NCBI GenBank assembly: GCA_003315655.1
Contig: NIZT01000020.1
Location: forward strand, 1-64,000
From: Candidatus Methanobinarius endosymbioticus
GTDB lineage: Archaea > Methanobacteriota > Methanobacteria > Methanobacteriales > Methanobacteriaceae
DNA: 64,000 bases
Direction of reading: 5' to 3'
A program made the position numbers and the translations under genes. Shown here piece after piece: positions 21,173 through 31,180 of this stretch. Below the pieces are notes generated by a model. It was given only the letters and a program-made list of their open reading frames with translations, made no database searches and was not told where the DNA came from. Position 1 is the stretch's first letter, and each line of letters opens with the position of its first letter.

Positions 21173-21451
21173 ATGTTTATAGCAACATTAGGTGGAATAT
21201 TTAAATTTAAGGATCTTTCTGAAGAATATGGTCCTTATGTTCAATTTAAAGCAACTATAGAAAAAAGAAAAGTGTCAGATGAAGATGAAATAGCTATTCT
21301 AAATATCACGGGAACAGATAGTCATCATGTTTTATTTTTAGACTCATATGATAATATTGATGAGATTAAACAAGAATTGAAAGAAGCTGATGCAAAAGTA
21401 AATCATACTACTCTAAAGATTATAGAAGGACATTTAAATGGAAATTCCTAA
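21173..21451 (+). CDS. DUF749-like small archaeal protein
   Basis: 92-residue protein resembling the methanogen family DUF749 (MFIATLGGIFKFKDLSEEYGP..., ending in a short acidic helix region EIKQELKEADAKVN). Function unknown. Predicted alpha/beta, soluble, no membrane segment. AAAGGTGATGAATA gives a good ribosome binding site for ATG 21173. The next gene follows after 38 nt on the same strand, so they are probably co-transcribed. Confidence 0.7.
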   Translation: MFIATLGGIFKFKDLSEEYGPYVQFKATIEKRKVSDEDEIAILNITGTDSHHVLFLDSYDNIDEIKQELKEADAKVNHTTLKIIEGHLNGNS

Positions 21452-21489
21452 TTTAAACAATTAATGTTTAAAACATGGGTTGAGTTATA

Positions 21490-22011
21490 GTGTTACCTAT
21501 TGAGCAAACTTGGTTAATATTGGTGGATCTTCTTACAGATCTTAAAAAGAAAGGGGTTGCTATTTCTAATTCTGTAAATAAGGATATTAGTTTGCTTAAA
21601 ACCTCAATAAACTTTTATAAAAAAGATATGTCTCATACAGACATGATCAAAGAATTTGATCGAGCTAATATTGTAGTTACTGAAGTTCAAGATGTTCTTC
21701 TTGAATATGCTGAAGAATATGGCGAAGATTATTATAAAGAATGGGTTGACAAATTAAGAAGAGCTAATTTAGGAGAAGAAATCTATAAACAAGCTGAAAC
21801 AGCTTCTAAATTTATTGGAGGTGCTCCTCCTGGATTTTCCTCTGCAAAAATTCATCTAAAAAAACCAATAGCTGAAGATCGTGTTCAAGAAATAGCTGAA
21901 TATTTGAATATCATCCTTGAATTTGAAGATGATTCAACTTTAGTTCTTTATGGAGATTCAAAAAACATAAAAAAAGGACTAAAAGAAATAGCTCCATTTT
22001 TCAATGAATAA
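21490..22011 (+). CDS. DUF2096-like archaeal protein
   Basis: 173 residues resembling the Methanobacteria/Methanococci family DUF2096 (LPIEQTWLILVDLLTDLKKKGV...). N-terminal two-thirds look helical. A short Gly/Pro turn, GGAPPGFSSAKIHLKKP, precedes an alpha/beta C-terminus (EFEDDSTLVLYGDSKNIKKGLKE). Function unknown. Start GTG 21490 is preceded only by a weak GGGTTGAG; no better start exists upstream in frame. Pairs with the DUF749-like gene, 38 nt away. Confidence 0.7.
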   Translation: MLPIEQTWLILVDLLTDLKKKGVAISNSVNKDISLLKTSINFYKKDMSHTDMIKEFDRANIVVTEVQDVLLEYAEEYGEDYYKEWVDKLRRANLGEEIYKQAETASKFIGGAPPGFSSAKIHLKKPIAEDRVQEIAEYLNIILEFEDDSTLVLYGDSKNIKKGLKEIAPFFNE

Positions 22012-22202
22012 TTCTTAATTTTTAGTTAATTACTTTCTTATTTTTATAACTATTGTTTTTATTTTTAGTTTTTTATAATTATTTTATATTTATTTTTTTA
22101 TTTTATTTTTTTATTGTTAATTACTTTTTCTTTAAATTTTTTATTTTCAATATTATTTTAGATAGAATTATACAATGATAATATTTATATAGTAAGTGTT
22201 CA

Positions 22203-22254
22203 CAATGTTATTATAAATAATATAGTGATTGTTTGCAATGTTATTATAAATAAT
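22203..22254 (+). repeat. 19-bp direct repeat upstream of the FkbM pseudogene
   Basis: CAATGTTATTATAAATAAT occurs at 22203-22221 and 22236-22254 (33-bp period, three helical turns), ending 24 bp before the start codon of the broken methyltransferase. Each copy is preceded by a related GTGTTCA or TTGTTTG. It could be a duplicated promoter segment or paired regulator sites. Confidence 0.6.
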
Positions 22255-22278
22255 TTTTTGATTATAAAGTGAGGAAAC

Positions 22279-23195
22279 ATGAAAATAAAAGAGTTATATG
22301 AATTATCAAAAATTTATATTAAATCAACAAAATTAAATCCAAAAATTCTATGCTTGTTTACTGGAATTTCAAACAAAGTTAATTGGAATCATGAAAAATA
22401 GGAAAAATAGATTTAGATAATAAAGATATACAAGCTGGTCTTTTAGGAAGTTTACTTTTATCTTTAACAAAGGATTTAAGTAATAAACAAATAGAATTGA
22501 TTAAATCAATTATTCAACAGAAAAATGAAGAAATTATAATTATTGATGGAGTAAAATTCCATAACTTTCAAATTGGATTGGTTTTCGATACATTTGTATT
22601 TAATCAATTTCAGATTGATTCAATAGAAAATTTAGATAAAAAAATATTATTGATATTGGTGCACATATTGGAGATACAACACTATTTTTTGCAAGAAATA
22701 GATATAATATAGTGAAGTTTGAACAGTTTAGTAGTATTTTTTCTAAAGCGATGAAAAATATAAGTTTAAACCCTGAATTAAAGGAAAAAATAACTATAAT
22801 TAATAAAGCTATTAGCTGTAAAAATGGAAAAACAAAAATTTTCATTGATGATGATATATAAGATAGTTTATCTGATGAATCAATCTTATATCTTACAGAA
22901 AATGAAAATTATGAGTGTATAGAAACAATAACAATAGAAAAAACTATTAATGATTATGAAATTGAAAATTCCTTTGCTATAAAAATTGATTGTGAAGGAT
23001 GTGAAGTAGACATAATATTAAATTCTGATATTTACTCTATTTAAAGAGATATATGTTGAATATCATACTCCATTTACTAGAGTAAATCCTGAAAAATGGA
23101 TCAAACATTTAGAAAAACAAAATTTCAAGTTTATAAAATTTGAACCAACTAAAATACAATAAGGTTTTGGTATGTTTAAAATGGTGAAAAACTAA
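22279..23195 (+). pseudogene. Broken FkbM-family methyltransferase
   Basis: Relic of a SAM-dependent O-methyltransferase of the FkbM type, usually modifying surface glycans or secondary metabolites. GTGAGG precedes ATG 22279. Readable pieces across three frames are KIGKIDLDNKDIQAGLLGS, the SAM-binding motif IDIGAHIGDTTLFFARN (near 22645-22690) and the family motif IKIDCEGCEVDIIL (near 22980-23025). There are at least two one-base shifts in A/T runs, TAA at 22859-22861, and several stops in the C-terminal 150 bp. The native acceptor is unknown. Confidence 0.8.
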
Positions 23196-23291
23196 CTTAA
23201 TTTAATATTTTTATTATATTACTTAAAATAATTAAGAATATTGAGTTTTATTTATTTTATTATAAATTTAATAAATCTGGAGGTGGAACTC

Positions 23292-24637
23292 ATGAAAAAT
23301 AAAATAGTTTTAGTAGTAGCAATAATTTTTTGTTTTTTAACTGTTAATGCAGTATCAGCTGTAGATAATCAAACAGAAGAAGTATTGGCTTCTGATATAG
23401 ATGAATATAGGATTGAAGATATAAAAATTAGGGATAAAAATATAACTTATTCAAATATAGTTTGGATAAAGTAAGCAAATCTTATGAAAAAAAATTCAAT
23501 ACGGTAACTTATATGCAAATTAGTATTGAAGATCCAATAACTTGGTATGTTAATCCAATGACCAATGATATTATATATTCTCTTATAAATTTAATGAGAG
23601 ATGGAGACGTGCTATTTTTTGGGGATGGGGCTTATTATGGTCTAAGTTTAAACATTGACAAATCAATATACATCACTGGAAATGTAGGAAATGTTTTATT
23701 AGTAGGTAATAGTTCAATAGATGGAATAATTGTTAATATTGGGAATGTAAACATTAATAATTTAAACCTATCTAGCTATCGTACGGAAATTAACTTAAAT
23801 TCTTATGATTAATATACTTACAAATATAAATATTGAAAATTGTACTCAAGAAGGAATAACAATTTTAGGTTCTTTCAATAAACTAATTAATGTGTATATT
23901 AATGAGCTTCTGAAGGAATATTTTTATATGGTTCTTCAAGTGATAATGAGGTCATTAATTGTTCTGTATATAATGTGTTAAATTCTGGAATAAAAATTAC
24001 ATCTAGTAATCATAGAAATAAAATAATTGATTCAATATTTAATAATAATGGCAATGTTGGAATACAATTATATAATTATGGGACAAACAATGAAATTATT
24101 AATTGTGTTGCTAATAATAACCTCGTTCAAGGAATAAGAATTGGTAGATGGAATTATAGGACGATGATAATTAATTGAACGACTAATAACAATGGTGAAC
24201 ATGGAATTGTATCATATATTTATTCTACAAATAATAAAATAATAAATTGTACAGCAACAATAATACAATATATGGGATTTATATTGGAAATTCTAACAAT
24301 GAAGTTAAATACTATATGTAATTATAATGAGGTTGAAATCTTTGTAGAAGGAAATAATAACACTTTTTCTAGTTTTCAAATAAGTTATAATGAAAATGGA
24401 ATTGGAATTCAAGGATCTTCTAATAATATTATTGGTAATTATATATCAGGAAATAATCAAGGTATATAATTAGCTCCTAATAATAACATTTCTCTTGTTG
24501 AAAATACTTATATTATGGATAATAATATATTAAATAATGGAATTAGAATTCATATCAATATAAGAAATATTGGATCTTTTATTTTGCAAAATAATTCATA
24601 TGTTAATAACACCCAAGATATTGTTGCTACATATTGA
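23292..24637 (+). pseudogene. Broken adhesin-like secreted beta-helix protein
   Basis: Relic of a Methanobrevibacter adhesin-like protein. It starts well: GGAGGTGG before ATG 23292 and a clear signal peptide, MKNKIVLVVAIIFCFLTVNA followed by VSAVDNQ. After about 60 codons the frame is lost. Later pieces show parallel beta-helix (NosD/PbH1-like) repeats of about 23 residues, such as NKIIDSIFNNNGNVGIQLYN and NEIINCVANNN. Interruptions include TAA near 23472, TGA near 24177 where the repeat expects Cys, and TAA near 24466 where CAA (Gln) would fit. The last readable frame ends at 24637. No C-terminal anchor is seen, so the original end may be lost. Confidence 0.8.
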
Positions 24638-24873
24638 GAATAGCTAATTTTTTTAATAAATTAATATTTTTTTTAATAACTTTTATAGCTAAGTTTTATG
24701 CTTTTTTTAATGAATAATCTCTTATAAAATTTTAATAATTTTTTATTTATTTTACAATATTTTATTTTTTAATTATTATCAATTATTAAAAAACTTTTAT
24801 ATAAAAACTTAATAAGTTGTAATAATATAATTAAATAATCAGTGAATTAGGAAAAATTAATTGAGGTGTTTTT

Positions 24874-25575
24874 TTGAATATTTTAGCTATAAGTGATGTC
24901 CATGGTGCAGAACAAAAGGGTTTATATGATTATTTAAGTAAAAATAAAATGGATCTTCTAATAATTTCAGGAGATATCACTGATTTTGGACCTCTGGAAT
25001 TTGTAGGGGATTTTTTAAATAAATTATCTAAATATATCAATATACTTTTAGCTGTTCCTGGAAATTGTGATCCAGTTGAAGTGAAAAATAAAATAGATGA
25101 ATCTGCAGCTATATGTATTCATGAAGATGTAATTGAATATGGTAATGTTGTCATGTATGGGTTTGGAGGATCTAATCCGACTCCTTTTGATACTCCTGGT
25201 GAAATGGATGAAGATACTCTATATAACTCTATTAAAAAAATAATTGATTCAAAAAGTATAGAATCAATAAAAAAACCTTCTGAGAATTTTCCTTATGGTA
25301 AAGTTTCTATTCTAATTACTCATGCTCCTCCAAAGAATACTGAAACAGATAAAATTTCTAGTGGGGCTCATGTTGGAAGTGAAAGTATCAGAAGAATAAT
25401 TAAAGAATATAACCCTAGAATAAACATTTGTGGTCATATTCATGAAGCTAGAGCTTTTGATATTTTGGATGAAACAACTATTATCAATCCAGGAGCTTTA
25501 AGTGATGGCTATGGTTGTTTAATAGAAATAGATGATAATAATAATGTAATAGGTAATTTTGTTGAATTAAAATAG
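24874..25575 (+). CDS. Calcineurin-like metallophosphoesterase
   Basis: Dinuclear-metal phosphoesterase of the YfcE/MJ0936-like archaeal type; substrate unknown (phosphodiesterase or phosphatase). 233 residues with all five metal motifs in order: SDVHG (Asp-x-His, about 7-11), SGDITDFG (about 32-39), VPGNCDP, ITHAPP, and CGHIHEAR near the C-terminus. The start is TTG 24874, placed by GAGGTG 6-7 nt upstream. The MFS gene begins 11 nt after its stop, so the two are co-transcribed; there is no obvious functional link. Confidence 0.9.
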   Translation: MNILAISDVHGAEQKGLYDYLSKNKMDLLIISGDITDFGPLEFVGDFLNKLSKYINILLAVPGNCDPVEVKNKIDESAAICIHEDVIEYGNVVMYGFGGSNPTPFDTPGEMDEDTLYNSIKKIIDSKSIESIKKPSENFPYGKVSILITHAPPKNTETDKISSGAHVGSESIRRIIKEYNPRINICGHIHEARAFDILDETTIINPGALSDGYGCLIEIDDNNNVIGNFVELK

Positions 25576-25585
25576 GTGTTAAATA

Positions 25586-27007
25586 ATGGATACAAATAAT
25601 ATTAACAATGCTGATAATAATATTTTGAAAAAAACTTCTTCAAAGAATTTAATCATCTTTTTAGCTTCCTTTACATCATTTATCACAGCATTTTCAACTT
25701 CGGCTATAGCTGTTGCTTTACCAGCTATTGCAACAGAATTTGCTATTGATGCAATACTTCAAAACTGGTTAGCTACTTCATTTTTACTTGCGGTAGCTAC
25801 ATTTTCAGTTCCTTTTGGTAAACTTTCGGAAAAATATGGTTTAAAGAAATTTTTCATCATGGGCATGATAATTTTCATTTTAGGATCTATTGGTGTGTCT
25901 CTTTCATTTTCAGCATATTCAGTGATATTTTTCAGAGTTATTCAAGGTATAGCTGGAGCATTATTGAATGTTGCTGGGTTTGCTATGATAACTGAAGCAT
26001 TATCTCCTAATGAAAGAGGAAAAGGAATAGGTATAAATGTTTCATGTGTTTATATTGGTCTTACATTAGCTCCTGTTTTAGGTGGAATTTTAACACAAAA
26101 TTTCGGTTGGCCTAGTATTTTTTATATAATCATACCATTATTATTTATACCACTCATAATAACTATATTAAAAGTTAAAGAAGAATGGATTACTGGCCAT
26201 AAAGATCCATTTGATTTCATTGGAACTATCATTTATTTTATAGGAATATTACTCTTTATGTATGGATTTACTATATTAAATGAACTTAATGGAATTATTT
26301 TAACAGTGTTGGGATTAATTTTGCTGATAGGATTTGCTATCTGGGAATTAAGACAAAAATTCCCTGTATTTGAAGTTAAACTATTTAAGAATTCTAAGTT
26401 TTCTTCTTCGTCCTTAGCTGCTTTAATTAGTTATTTAGCTACATTTATTGTAACTTATATTTTGAATTACCATTTACAATATATAGAAGGTATGGATCCT
26501 CAAGTTACTGGGATAATTCTCATTGTTACTCCCGCTTTAATGGCAATAATTGCACCATTTTCAGGCAAATTGTCTGACAAAATAGATCCTCAAATATTGT
26601 CTGCTATTGGAATGGGTTTTGTGGCAGTAGCTATTTTCATACTAACATTTTTAGAAAAAGGAACACCATTGTATGTGATTGTTATAGCTATGATCTTACA
26701 AGGTATTGGTTATGGTATATTCTCATCATCAAACACTAATTCGATTATGGGATCTGTTCCAAGGAAATTTGCTTCTTTAGCTTCTGCAACAGTTTCAACT
26801 GTAAGAGTGATTGGTCAAACCATGAGTCTAGGAATGTTAACTGTAATTTTTGCAGTAGTTATGGGTTCAGTTCCTATAATTCCAAAATACTTCCCACTAC
26901 TCACACAAAGTTCTCAAATAGCTTGTATAATCTCTGTTGTATTGTGTGTTATAGCGGTTATAGCTTCTTTGGTTGGACTGAAATCGAATGTAAAAGTTAA
27001 TATCTGA
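25586..27007 (+). CDS. MFS exporter of the DHA2 (EmrB/QacA) type
   Basis: Proton-coupled efflux transporter, substrate unknown. 473 residues with about 14 predicted membrane segments. MFS motif A is recognisable as FGKLSEKYGLKKFF after segment 2, and an antiporter-type motif C as GLTLAPVLGGILTQNFGW in segment 5. The N-terminal about 25 residues are Asn-rich and cytosolic. Start ATG 25586 follows AATAGGTGTTAAATA. The frame is intact, which is notable beside the decayed accessory genes. It could have exported the lost NRPS product or a drug; neither is shown. Confidence 0.88.
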   Translation: MDTNNINNADNNILKKTSSKNLIIFLASFTSFITAFSTSAIAVALPAIATEFAIDAILQNWLATSFLLAVATFSVPFGKLSEKYGLKKFFIMGMIIFILGSIGVSLSFSAYSVIFFRVIQGIAGALLNVAGFAMITEALSPNERGKGIGINVSCVYIGLTLAPVLGGILTQNFGWPSIFYIIIPLLFIPLIITILKVKEEWITGHKDPFDFIGTIIYFIGILLFMYGFTILNELNGIILTVLGLILLIGFAIWELRQKFPVFEVKLFKNSKFSSSSLAALISYLATFIVTYILNYHLQYIEGMDPQVTGIILIVTPALMAIIAPFSGKLSDKIDPQILSAIGMGFVAVAIFILTFLEKGTPLYVIVIAMILQGIGYGIFSSSNTNSIMGSVPRKFASLASATVSTVRVIGQTMSLGMLTVIFAVVMGSVPIIPKYFPLLTQSSQIACIISVVLCVIAVIASLVGLKSNVKVNI

Positions 27008-27324
27008 TTATTGTTAATTTTTCATTCTTTTTATTTTTATTTTCTTTTTTCTTATTTAATTTTTTATCAATTGTATTATTCTAATTAATTTTATTCTTCT
27101 TTTGAGCGTATATTTTGATAATTATTTGTATTTTTTAATATAATTTATATTTTACATTAAAATTCTGATTTTCTAGTTTTTCAATAGAAATTATATTTTT
27201 GCCGATTTAAATAAAAAATTATATTACTTGCATTAATTTAATATATAAATATATATTAAAAGATAATTATTATGTAAGGTAGTAATTATTAATAAAATTA
27301 TTAATATTATATTGGGTGCTATTT

Positions 27325-27340
27325 TTAGCTAAATAGCTAA
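27325..27340. repeat. Palindrome upstream of the 2-phosphoglycerate kinase gene
   Basis: TTAGCTA-AA-TAGCTAA is a perfect 7-bp-arm palindrome about 205 bp upstream of the kinase start, overlapping a second one, GCTA-TTTT-TAGC. The rest of the 538-bp gap 27008-27545 is AT-rich with no gene. Confidence 0.45.
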
Positions 27341-27545
27341 TGAATAATAAATAATAATAAATTAAAACATCATATTAAAATCAACTAATATTTTAGAATT
27401 TCTTAAATTTGGAGATTTTCTTAGGATTTTTTTAATTAATATTGTTTGATATTATTTAATATTATTAAAAATATTGTAAATTTAGAATATTTGTTGTATG
27501 ATTTTGAATTTTATGTTTATCTACTTTATAGGTGATTTGATGATT

Positions 27546-28460
27546 ATGGTACAAGGAGAAGTTAGTGGAAAAGTTTATACTGAACCTTTTTCTAAAGGTG
27601 TTCTTTCAAGATCACTTACAAGGGCTGAAATGGGTCCTAATAAAGCTTATTCTTTTGCTTCTTGCATTGAATCTAAGCTTGTAGAAAAAAATATAGAATT
27701 AATTACCATTGATGAATTAGTTGAACTTATTGTAGAAGATTTAAGGGAAAAGGATCCTGATATAGCTGATAAATACATGGCTTGGAGACAAATAAAAAAA
27801 GGAACTGAACCATTAGTTATATTGATTGGTGGTGCTTCAGGTGTTGGAACTTCTTCAATAGCTTTTGAAATAGCCAATCGTTTAGGTATTAGAAATATGA
27901 TAAGTACTGATATGATTCGTGAAGTTATGCGTAAAATTGTATCAAAAGAACTGAGTCCAGTAATTCATGAATCAAGCTTTACAGCTTATAAAGGAATGAG
28001 AGTCCCACCTCCTCCTGAATTTGATGATGTTTTAGCAGGTTTTAGAGATCATGTAGATACTGTTAGTGTTGGTATTGATGCAGTTATTGAAAGAGCTTTA
28101 AAAGAAGGAATAAGTATTGTTATTGAAGGTGTTCATGTTGTTCCAGGATTTATTAAGCAAGAATTAATGGAAAAACATAATGTTGTAATGTTTGTACTTA
28201 CTCTACAAGATAAAAAAATTCATAAAGGTAGATTTTATTCTAGATGTAGACAAATGTGGGCGAGAAGGCCACTTCAGAGATATTTAGATAATTTTTTTGC
28301 AATTAGAAAAACTCATAAATATTTTGAATCTCAAGCAAGAAAATTCGAAGTTCCAGCTATTGAAAATATTGATGTTGTAACTACGATTGATTCACTGAGT
28401 AAACATATAACTGAGACTTATGGGGATGTAAATGATGTTAAAGAAGAAGAAAATGAATGA
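27546..28460 (+). CDS. pgk2: 2-phosphoglycerate kinase
   Basis: Phosphorylates 2-phosphoglycerate to 2,3-bisphosphoglycerate, the first step to cyclic 2,3-diphosphoglycerate in Methanobacteriales. About 304 residues. The N-terminal 90 residues resemble an ATP-cone ([20 protein letters not shown]), followed by the kinase domain with P-loop [28 protein letters not shown], and the basic motif [16 protein letters not shown]. The frame opens at 27498, but GGTGAT at 27531-27536 points to ATG 27540 or 27546; the latter has better spacing. The C-terminal stop overlaps the ATG of the CBS gene by 8 nt. The cyclising synthetase is not in the window. Confidence 0.9.
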   Translation: MVQGEVSGKVYTEPFSKGVLSRSLTRAEMGPNKAYSFASCIESKLVEKNIELITIDELVELIVEDLREKDPDIADKYMAWRQIKKGTEPLVILIGGASGVGTSSIAFEIANRLGIRNMISTDMIREVMRKIVSKELSPVIHESSFTAYKGMRVPPPPEFDDVLAGFRDHVDTVSVGIDAVIERALKEGISIVIEGVHVVPGFIKQELMEKHNVVMFVLTLQDKKIHKGRFYSRCRQMWARRPLQRYLDNFFAIRKTHKYFESQARKFEVPAIENIDVVTTIDSLSKHITETYGDVNDVKEEENE

Positions 28461-28830
28461 AGTAATGACAAAAAATGTTTTTACTACAAGTTCAGATGAA
28501 TAAGTAGTTTTTGCATTTGAAAAACTAATGAAACATGAAATTAGTGCTCTTCTTGTGATTGATGATAATAAAAAAATGATAGGAATTGTTACAGCTTCAG
28601 ATTTAGGATACATTCTTGTTTTAGATAAATATAAACTTGGAACTAAAGTTTCAAGTGTCATAGTAAAAAATGTAGCTTCTGTAGAACCAGATAAATCTTT
28701 ATACAATGCAATATGTATGATGGATGAAAAAACTCCTGGTGGCAGTATTATAAATCAACTTCCTGTTTTAGAAGATGGAAATTTAATTGGTATAATCTCT
28801 GATGGAGATATTATAAAAGCTCTTAGATAA
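28453..28830 (+). pseudogene. CBS-pair protein with an in-frame TAA at codon 17
   Basis: A two-CBS-domain protein, usually an adenine-nucleotide-sensing regulator. ATG 28453 overlaps the stop of the kinase gene, implying translational coupling. The frame reads [16 protein letters not shown], then TAA at 28501-28503, then continues in the same frame: VVFAFEKLMKHEISALLVID...GIVTASDLG (CBS 1) and IVKNVASVEPDKSLYNAICM...GIISDGDIIKALR (CBS 2). A CAA-to-TAA change would explain it. A shorter product from ATG 28528 would lack the start of CBS 1. All the rest is clean, so the lesion looks recent or could be a read error. Confidence 0.8.
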
Positions 28831-28954
28831 TATAAATACATTATTTTATCTTATTTCATTTTATTTACTTTAATTTTATTTTATAGTTTTTTTTATTATT
28901 TATGGTTTATTTATACCTTATTTAGTTTATTTTTTAATAACTTCTTTAAAAACA

Positions 28955-28963
28955 TTTATATAA
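28955..28963 (+). promoter_or_regulatory. TATA box of the SRP RNA gene
   Basis: TTTATATAA preceded by an A-rich BRE-like stretch (TTTAAAAACA), with its centre about 26 bp before the inferred 5' end of the 7S RNA. This is the expected archaeal spacing. Confidence 0.7.
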
Positions 28964-28984
28964 GATTAAGTCCAATATTATTAT

Positions 28985-29275
28985 TGGCTAGACTGGAGGG
29001 TTAGGGGTCCTCTGTAAGTACATACCCCCTTAAGTGCAGTTGAAGTTCAAAAGGCGGCTTTTGGATTTTGTAACAGCCTTAAAAATTGATATAGAAACCT
29101 CGTTCTACAGGATTAATGGTCATGAGGTCTTAACTGGAGGGTTAAGATTAATTATGTTTATTTTGGGAACGTGTCAGGCCTGGAAAGGAGCAGCTCTACC
29201 ATTAACAATTGATGCTTGTAGAGTAGCGGGGCGGAGTTGATTTTTGAGAGTACTGTTGCTTTTGAATTTAGTCCA
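28985..29275 (+). ncRNA. ffs: Signal recognition particle (7S) RNA
   Basis: Scaffold RNA of the signal recognition particle (SRP54 and SRP19 bind it). Diagnostic is the conserved helix 8 region GGGAACGTGTCAGGCCTGG with AAAGGAGCAGCTCTACC and the later GCGGGGCGGAG. The 5' end TGGCTAGA can pair with TTTAGTCCA at the 3' end (archaeal helix 1, with one bulge), which sets the limits. About 291 nt, a normal archaeal size. G+C is far above the surrounding DNA. Ends are approximate to a few nucleotides. Confidence 0.93.
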
Positions 29276-29282
29276 CTTTTGA

Positions 29283-29329
29283 ACATGCCATTTAGATTAT
29301 AAATAATTTTTATCTTGAATATGGCATGT
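29283..29329 (+). terminator. Inverted repeat just after the SRP RNA
   Basis: ACATGCCAT (29283-29291) and ATGGCATGT (29321-29329) form a perfect 9-bp stem with a 29-nt loop, beginning 8 nt after the SRP RNA end. It may be a transcript-end or processing hairpin. There is no long T-run immediately after, so termination is only suggested. Confidence 0.4.
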
Positions 29330-29538
29330 ATAATCTTGAATAAAAAAAATTAATAGAAAAGATTTATATGTAAAATCATACAAATAAAAAATAGCTGTTT
29401 TATATATAATATAAATTAAGTAAATTAACATGATTTAATTATAATATTTGTAATAAAAATATGTATTAATATTTAAACAACAACAATGTTAAAATTATTA
29501 GAAATTATGATTAAGGTTATGTCATTTTTTAACGTATT

Positions 29539-29623
29539 GTCGGGGTGGCCCAGCCTGGTACGGCGTTGGACTGCTAATCCAATGATCCTTTGGATTTCGC
29601 GGGTTCAAATCCCGTCCCCGGCG
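29539..29623 (+). tRNA. tRNA-Ser (GCT)
   Basis: 85-nt class II tRNA reading AGC/AGT codons. The acceptor stem GTCGGGG pairs with CCCCGGC (one G-T pair). The D-arm is GGCCCAGCCTGGTACGGC, and the anticodon loop GACTGCTAATC gives GCT. A long variable arm, ATGATCCTTTGGAT, follows, and the T-arm is GCGGGTTCAAATCCCGT. Discriminator is G; CCA is not encoded. A T-run follows directly (TTTTTTATTTTT), fitting termination. Confidence 0.96.
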
Positions 29624-29703
29624 TTTTTTATTTTTCTAGTTTTATTTTTAATTTTAAGCTAATTTATGGTTATTTAACTTAGATATGTTTAAGTTATGAT
29701 TAT

Positions 29704-30822
29704 TTAAATTAGATCTATTTTTTCTAGTCTGTTCATAGCTTCTTCTATATTTTCATAAGAGTTGGCATAAGACATTCTTACATTACATTCACAGGTTTGT
29801 CCAAATCCACTTCCAGGAACTGTAATAACTCCTACTTCTACTGCTTTTTGAACATATTCAGCAGCATTTTCTACTTGGGGAAATGCATAAAAAGCTCCAT
29901 CTAAGGAAGTACATTCTAATCCTAAATCATCTAAACTTTTGGTGATTAAATCTCTTCTTCTTTTAAATTCACTCACCATACTATTAACATGATTTTGAGG
30001 TCCTTTTAATGCTTCATATCCAGCTACTTGAGAAATTGAACTTGCACAAGCTGTTGTATATTGGTGAACTTTAAGAAGTTCATCTATAACTTCATTTTGC
30101 CCCGCTAAATAAGCTATTCTAAGGCCAGTCATAGCATATGTTTTTGAAAACCCATTGATAACAATAGCATTATCAGTAAATTGTGCTGGTGAATAATGTT
30201 TTTTGTTATATATTATTTTTTCATAAATTTCATCACTTATAATCATAAAATCATGATCTGTAGCTAAATCTGCTATAGCTTTTATATCTTTTTTATCCAT
30301 CACAGCTCCTGTTGGATTAGATGGAGAATTCATGATAAATGCCTTTGTTTTTGAACTAATTTTGTTCTGGACATCTTCAAAAGTGAGTTTATAATCATTG
30401 TTTATTTGGGCTTCAACAGCTACTGGAGTAGCTTCAGCTAAATCTACACAAGCTTTATAGGATAAAAATCCTGGATCTGGTATTAAAACTTCATCTCCTT
30501 TTTCAAATAATCCTTGTGAACAGACATATAATCCTTCACTACCTCCTACTGTAACCATTATTGAATCAGGATCTATACTTAAGCTATTATCATTTTTTAA
30601 CTTTTTAGCTATTTCTTCTCTTAGTTCTAAAAATCCTTTATTGTGAGTATAATGAGTAAAACCATCGTCTAATGCTTTGTTAATAGCTATTTTCACGTTT
30701 CCAGGAATATCAAAATCTGGTTCACCTATTCCTAAGCTTATAGCATTTTCATCACAAACTTCAAACATCTTTCTTATATGGGATAATTCAATTGAATCTA
30801 GTCTTTTAGCTGGCTCAACCAT
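29704..30822 (-). CDS. Class I/II aminotransferase (aspartate/aromatic type)
   Basis: PLP-dependent aminotransferase of fold type I, probably for aspartate or aromatic/branched amino acids; specificity cannot be read from sequence. 372 residues, standard length. Seen: ISLGIGEPDFDIP near the N-terminus, MVTVGGSEGLYV, the conserved NSPSNPTGAV, the cofactor Asp and Tyr in MIISDEIYEKIIY, the Schiff-base Lys in NGFSKTYAMTGLRIAYLAG, and the substrate Arg in NVRMSYANS. Start ATG follows AAGGATGAAAAT. Monocistronic. Confidence 0.9.
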   Translation of the reverse strand: MVEPAKRLDSIELSHIRKMFEVCDENAISLGIGEPDFDIPGNVKIAINKALDDGFTHYTHNKGFLELREEIAKKLKNDNSLSIDPDSIMVTVGGSEGLYVCSQGLFEKGDEVLIPDPGFLSYKACVDLAEATPVAVEAQINNDYKLTFEDVQNKISSKTKAFIMNSPSNPTGAVMDKKDIKAIADLATDHDFMIISDEIYEKIIYNKKHYSPAQFTDNAIVINGFSKTYAMTGLRIAYLAGQNEVIDELLKVHQYTTACASSISQVAGYEALKGPQNHVNSMVSEFKRRRDLITKSLDDLGLECTSLDGAFYAFPQVENAAEYVQKAVEVGVITVPGSGFGQTCECNVRMSYANSYENIEEAMNRLEKIDLI

Positions 30823-30910
30823 ATTTTCATCCTTATTTTAATATTTATGTTTATGAGTTTATTTGATCAGTTAGATATATTTTAATATAAATTTTCAGTT
30901 ATATTTTAAA

Positions 30911-30950
30911 TATAATTTAATATAATTTAATATAATTTAGTATAATCTTA
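30911..30950. repeat. 10-bp tandem repeat, four copies
   Basis: Four consecutive copies of TATAATTTAA, the third and fourth each slightly changed (TATAATTTAG, TATAATCTTA), in the 358-bp gene-free gap 30823-31180. The remainder of the gap is AT-rich. Confidence 0.7.
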
Positions 30951-31180
30951 GTATATATTTTATTAAAATTTAACAAATTCAATTATATTTTTATATAATT
31001 TTATAGAAATAAGAAATAATATATTTTATTAATATTTTGAATATAATAAATTTATGAATATTGAAAATAATATTATAATTATAATTTTATAAAATAATTT
31101 TTATAATAATGTTATATTAATAATATAATTAATAATATAAAATGAATTAAAATTCTTTGGTCATTATTTTATATAAATAA

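Noticed and set aside
29034..29240. 68-codon plus-strand ORF
   Set aside because: Lies inside the SRP RNA gene; its open frame follows from the higher G+C of the structured RNA.
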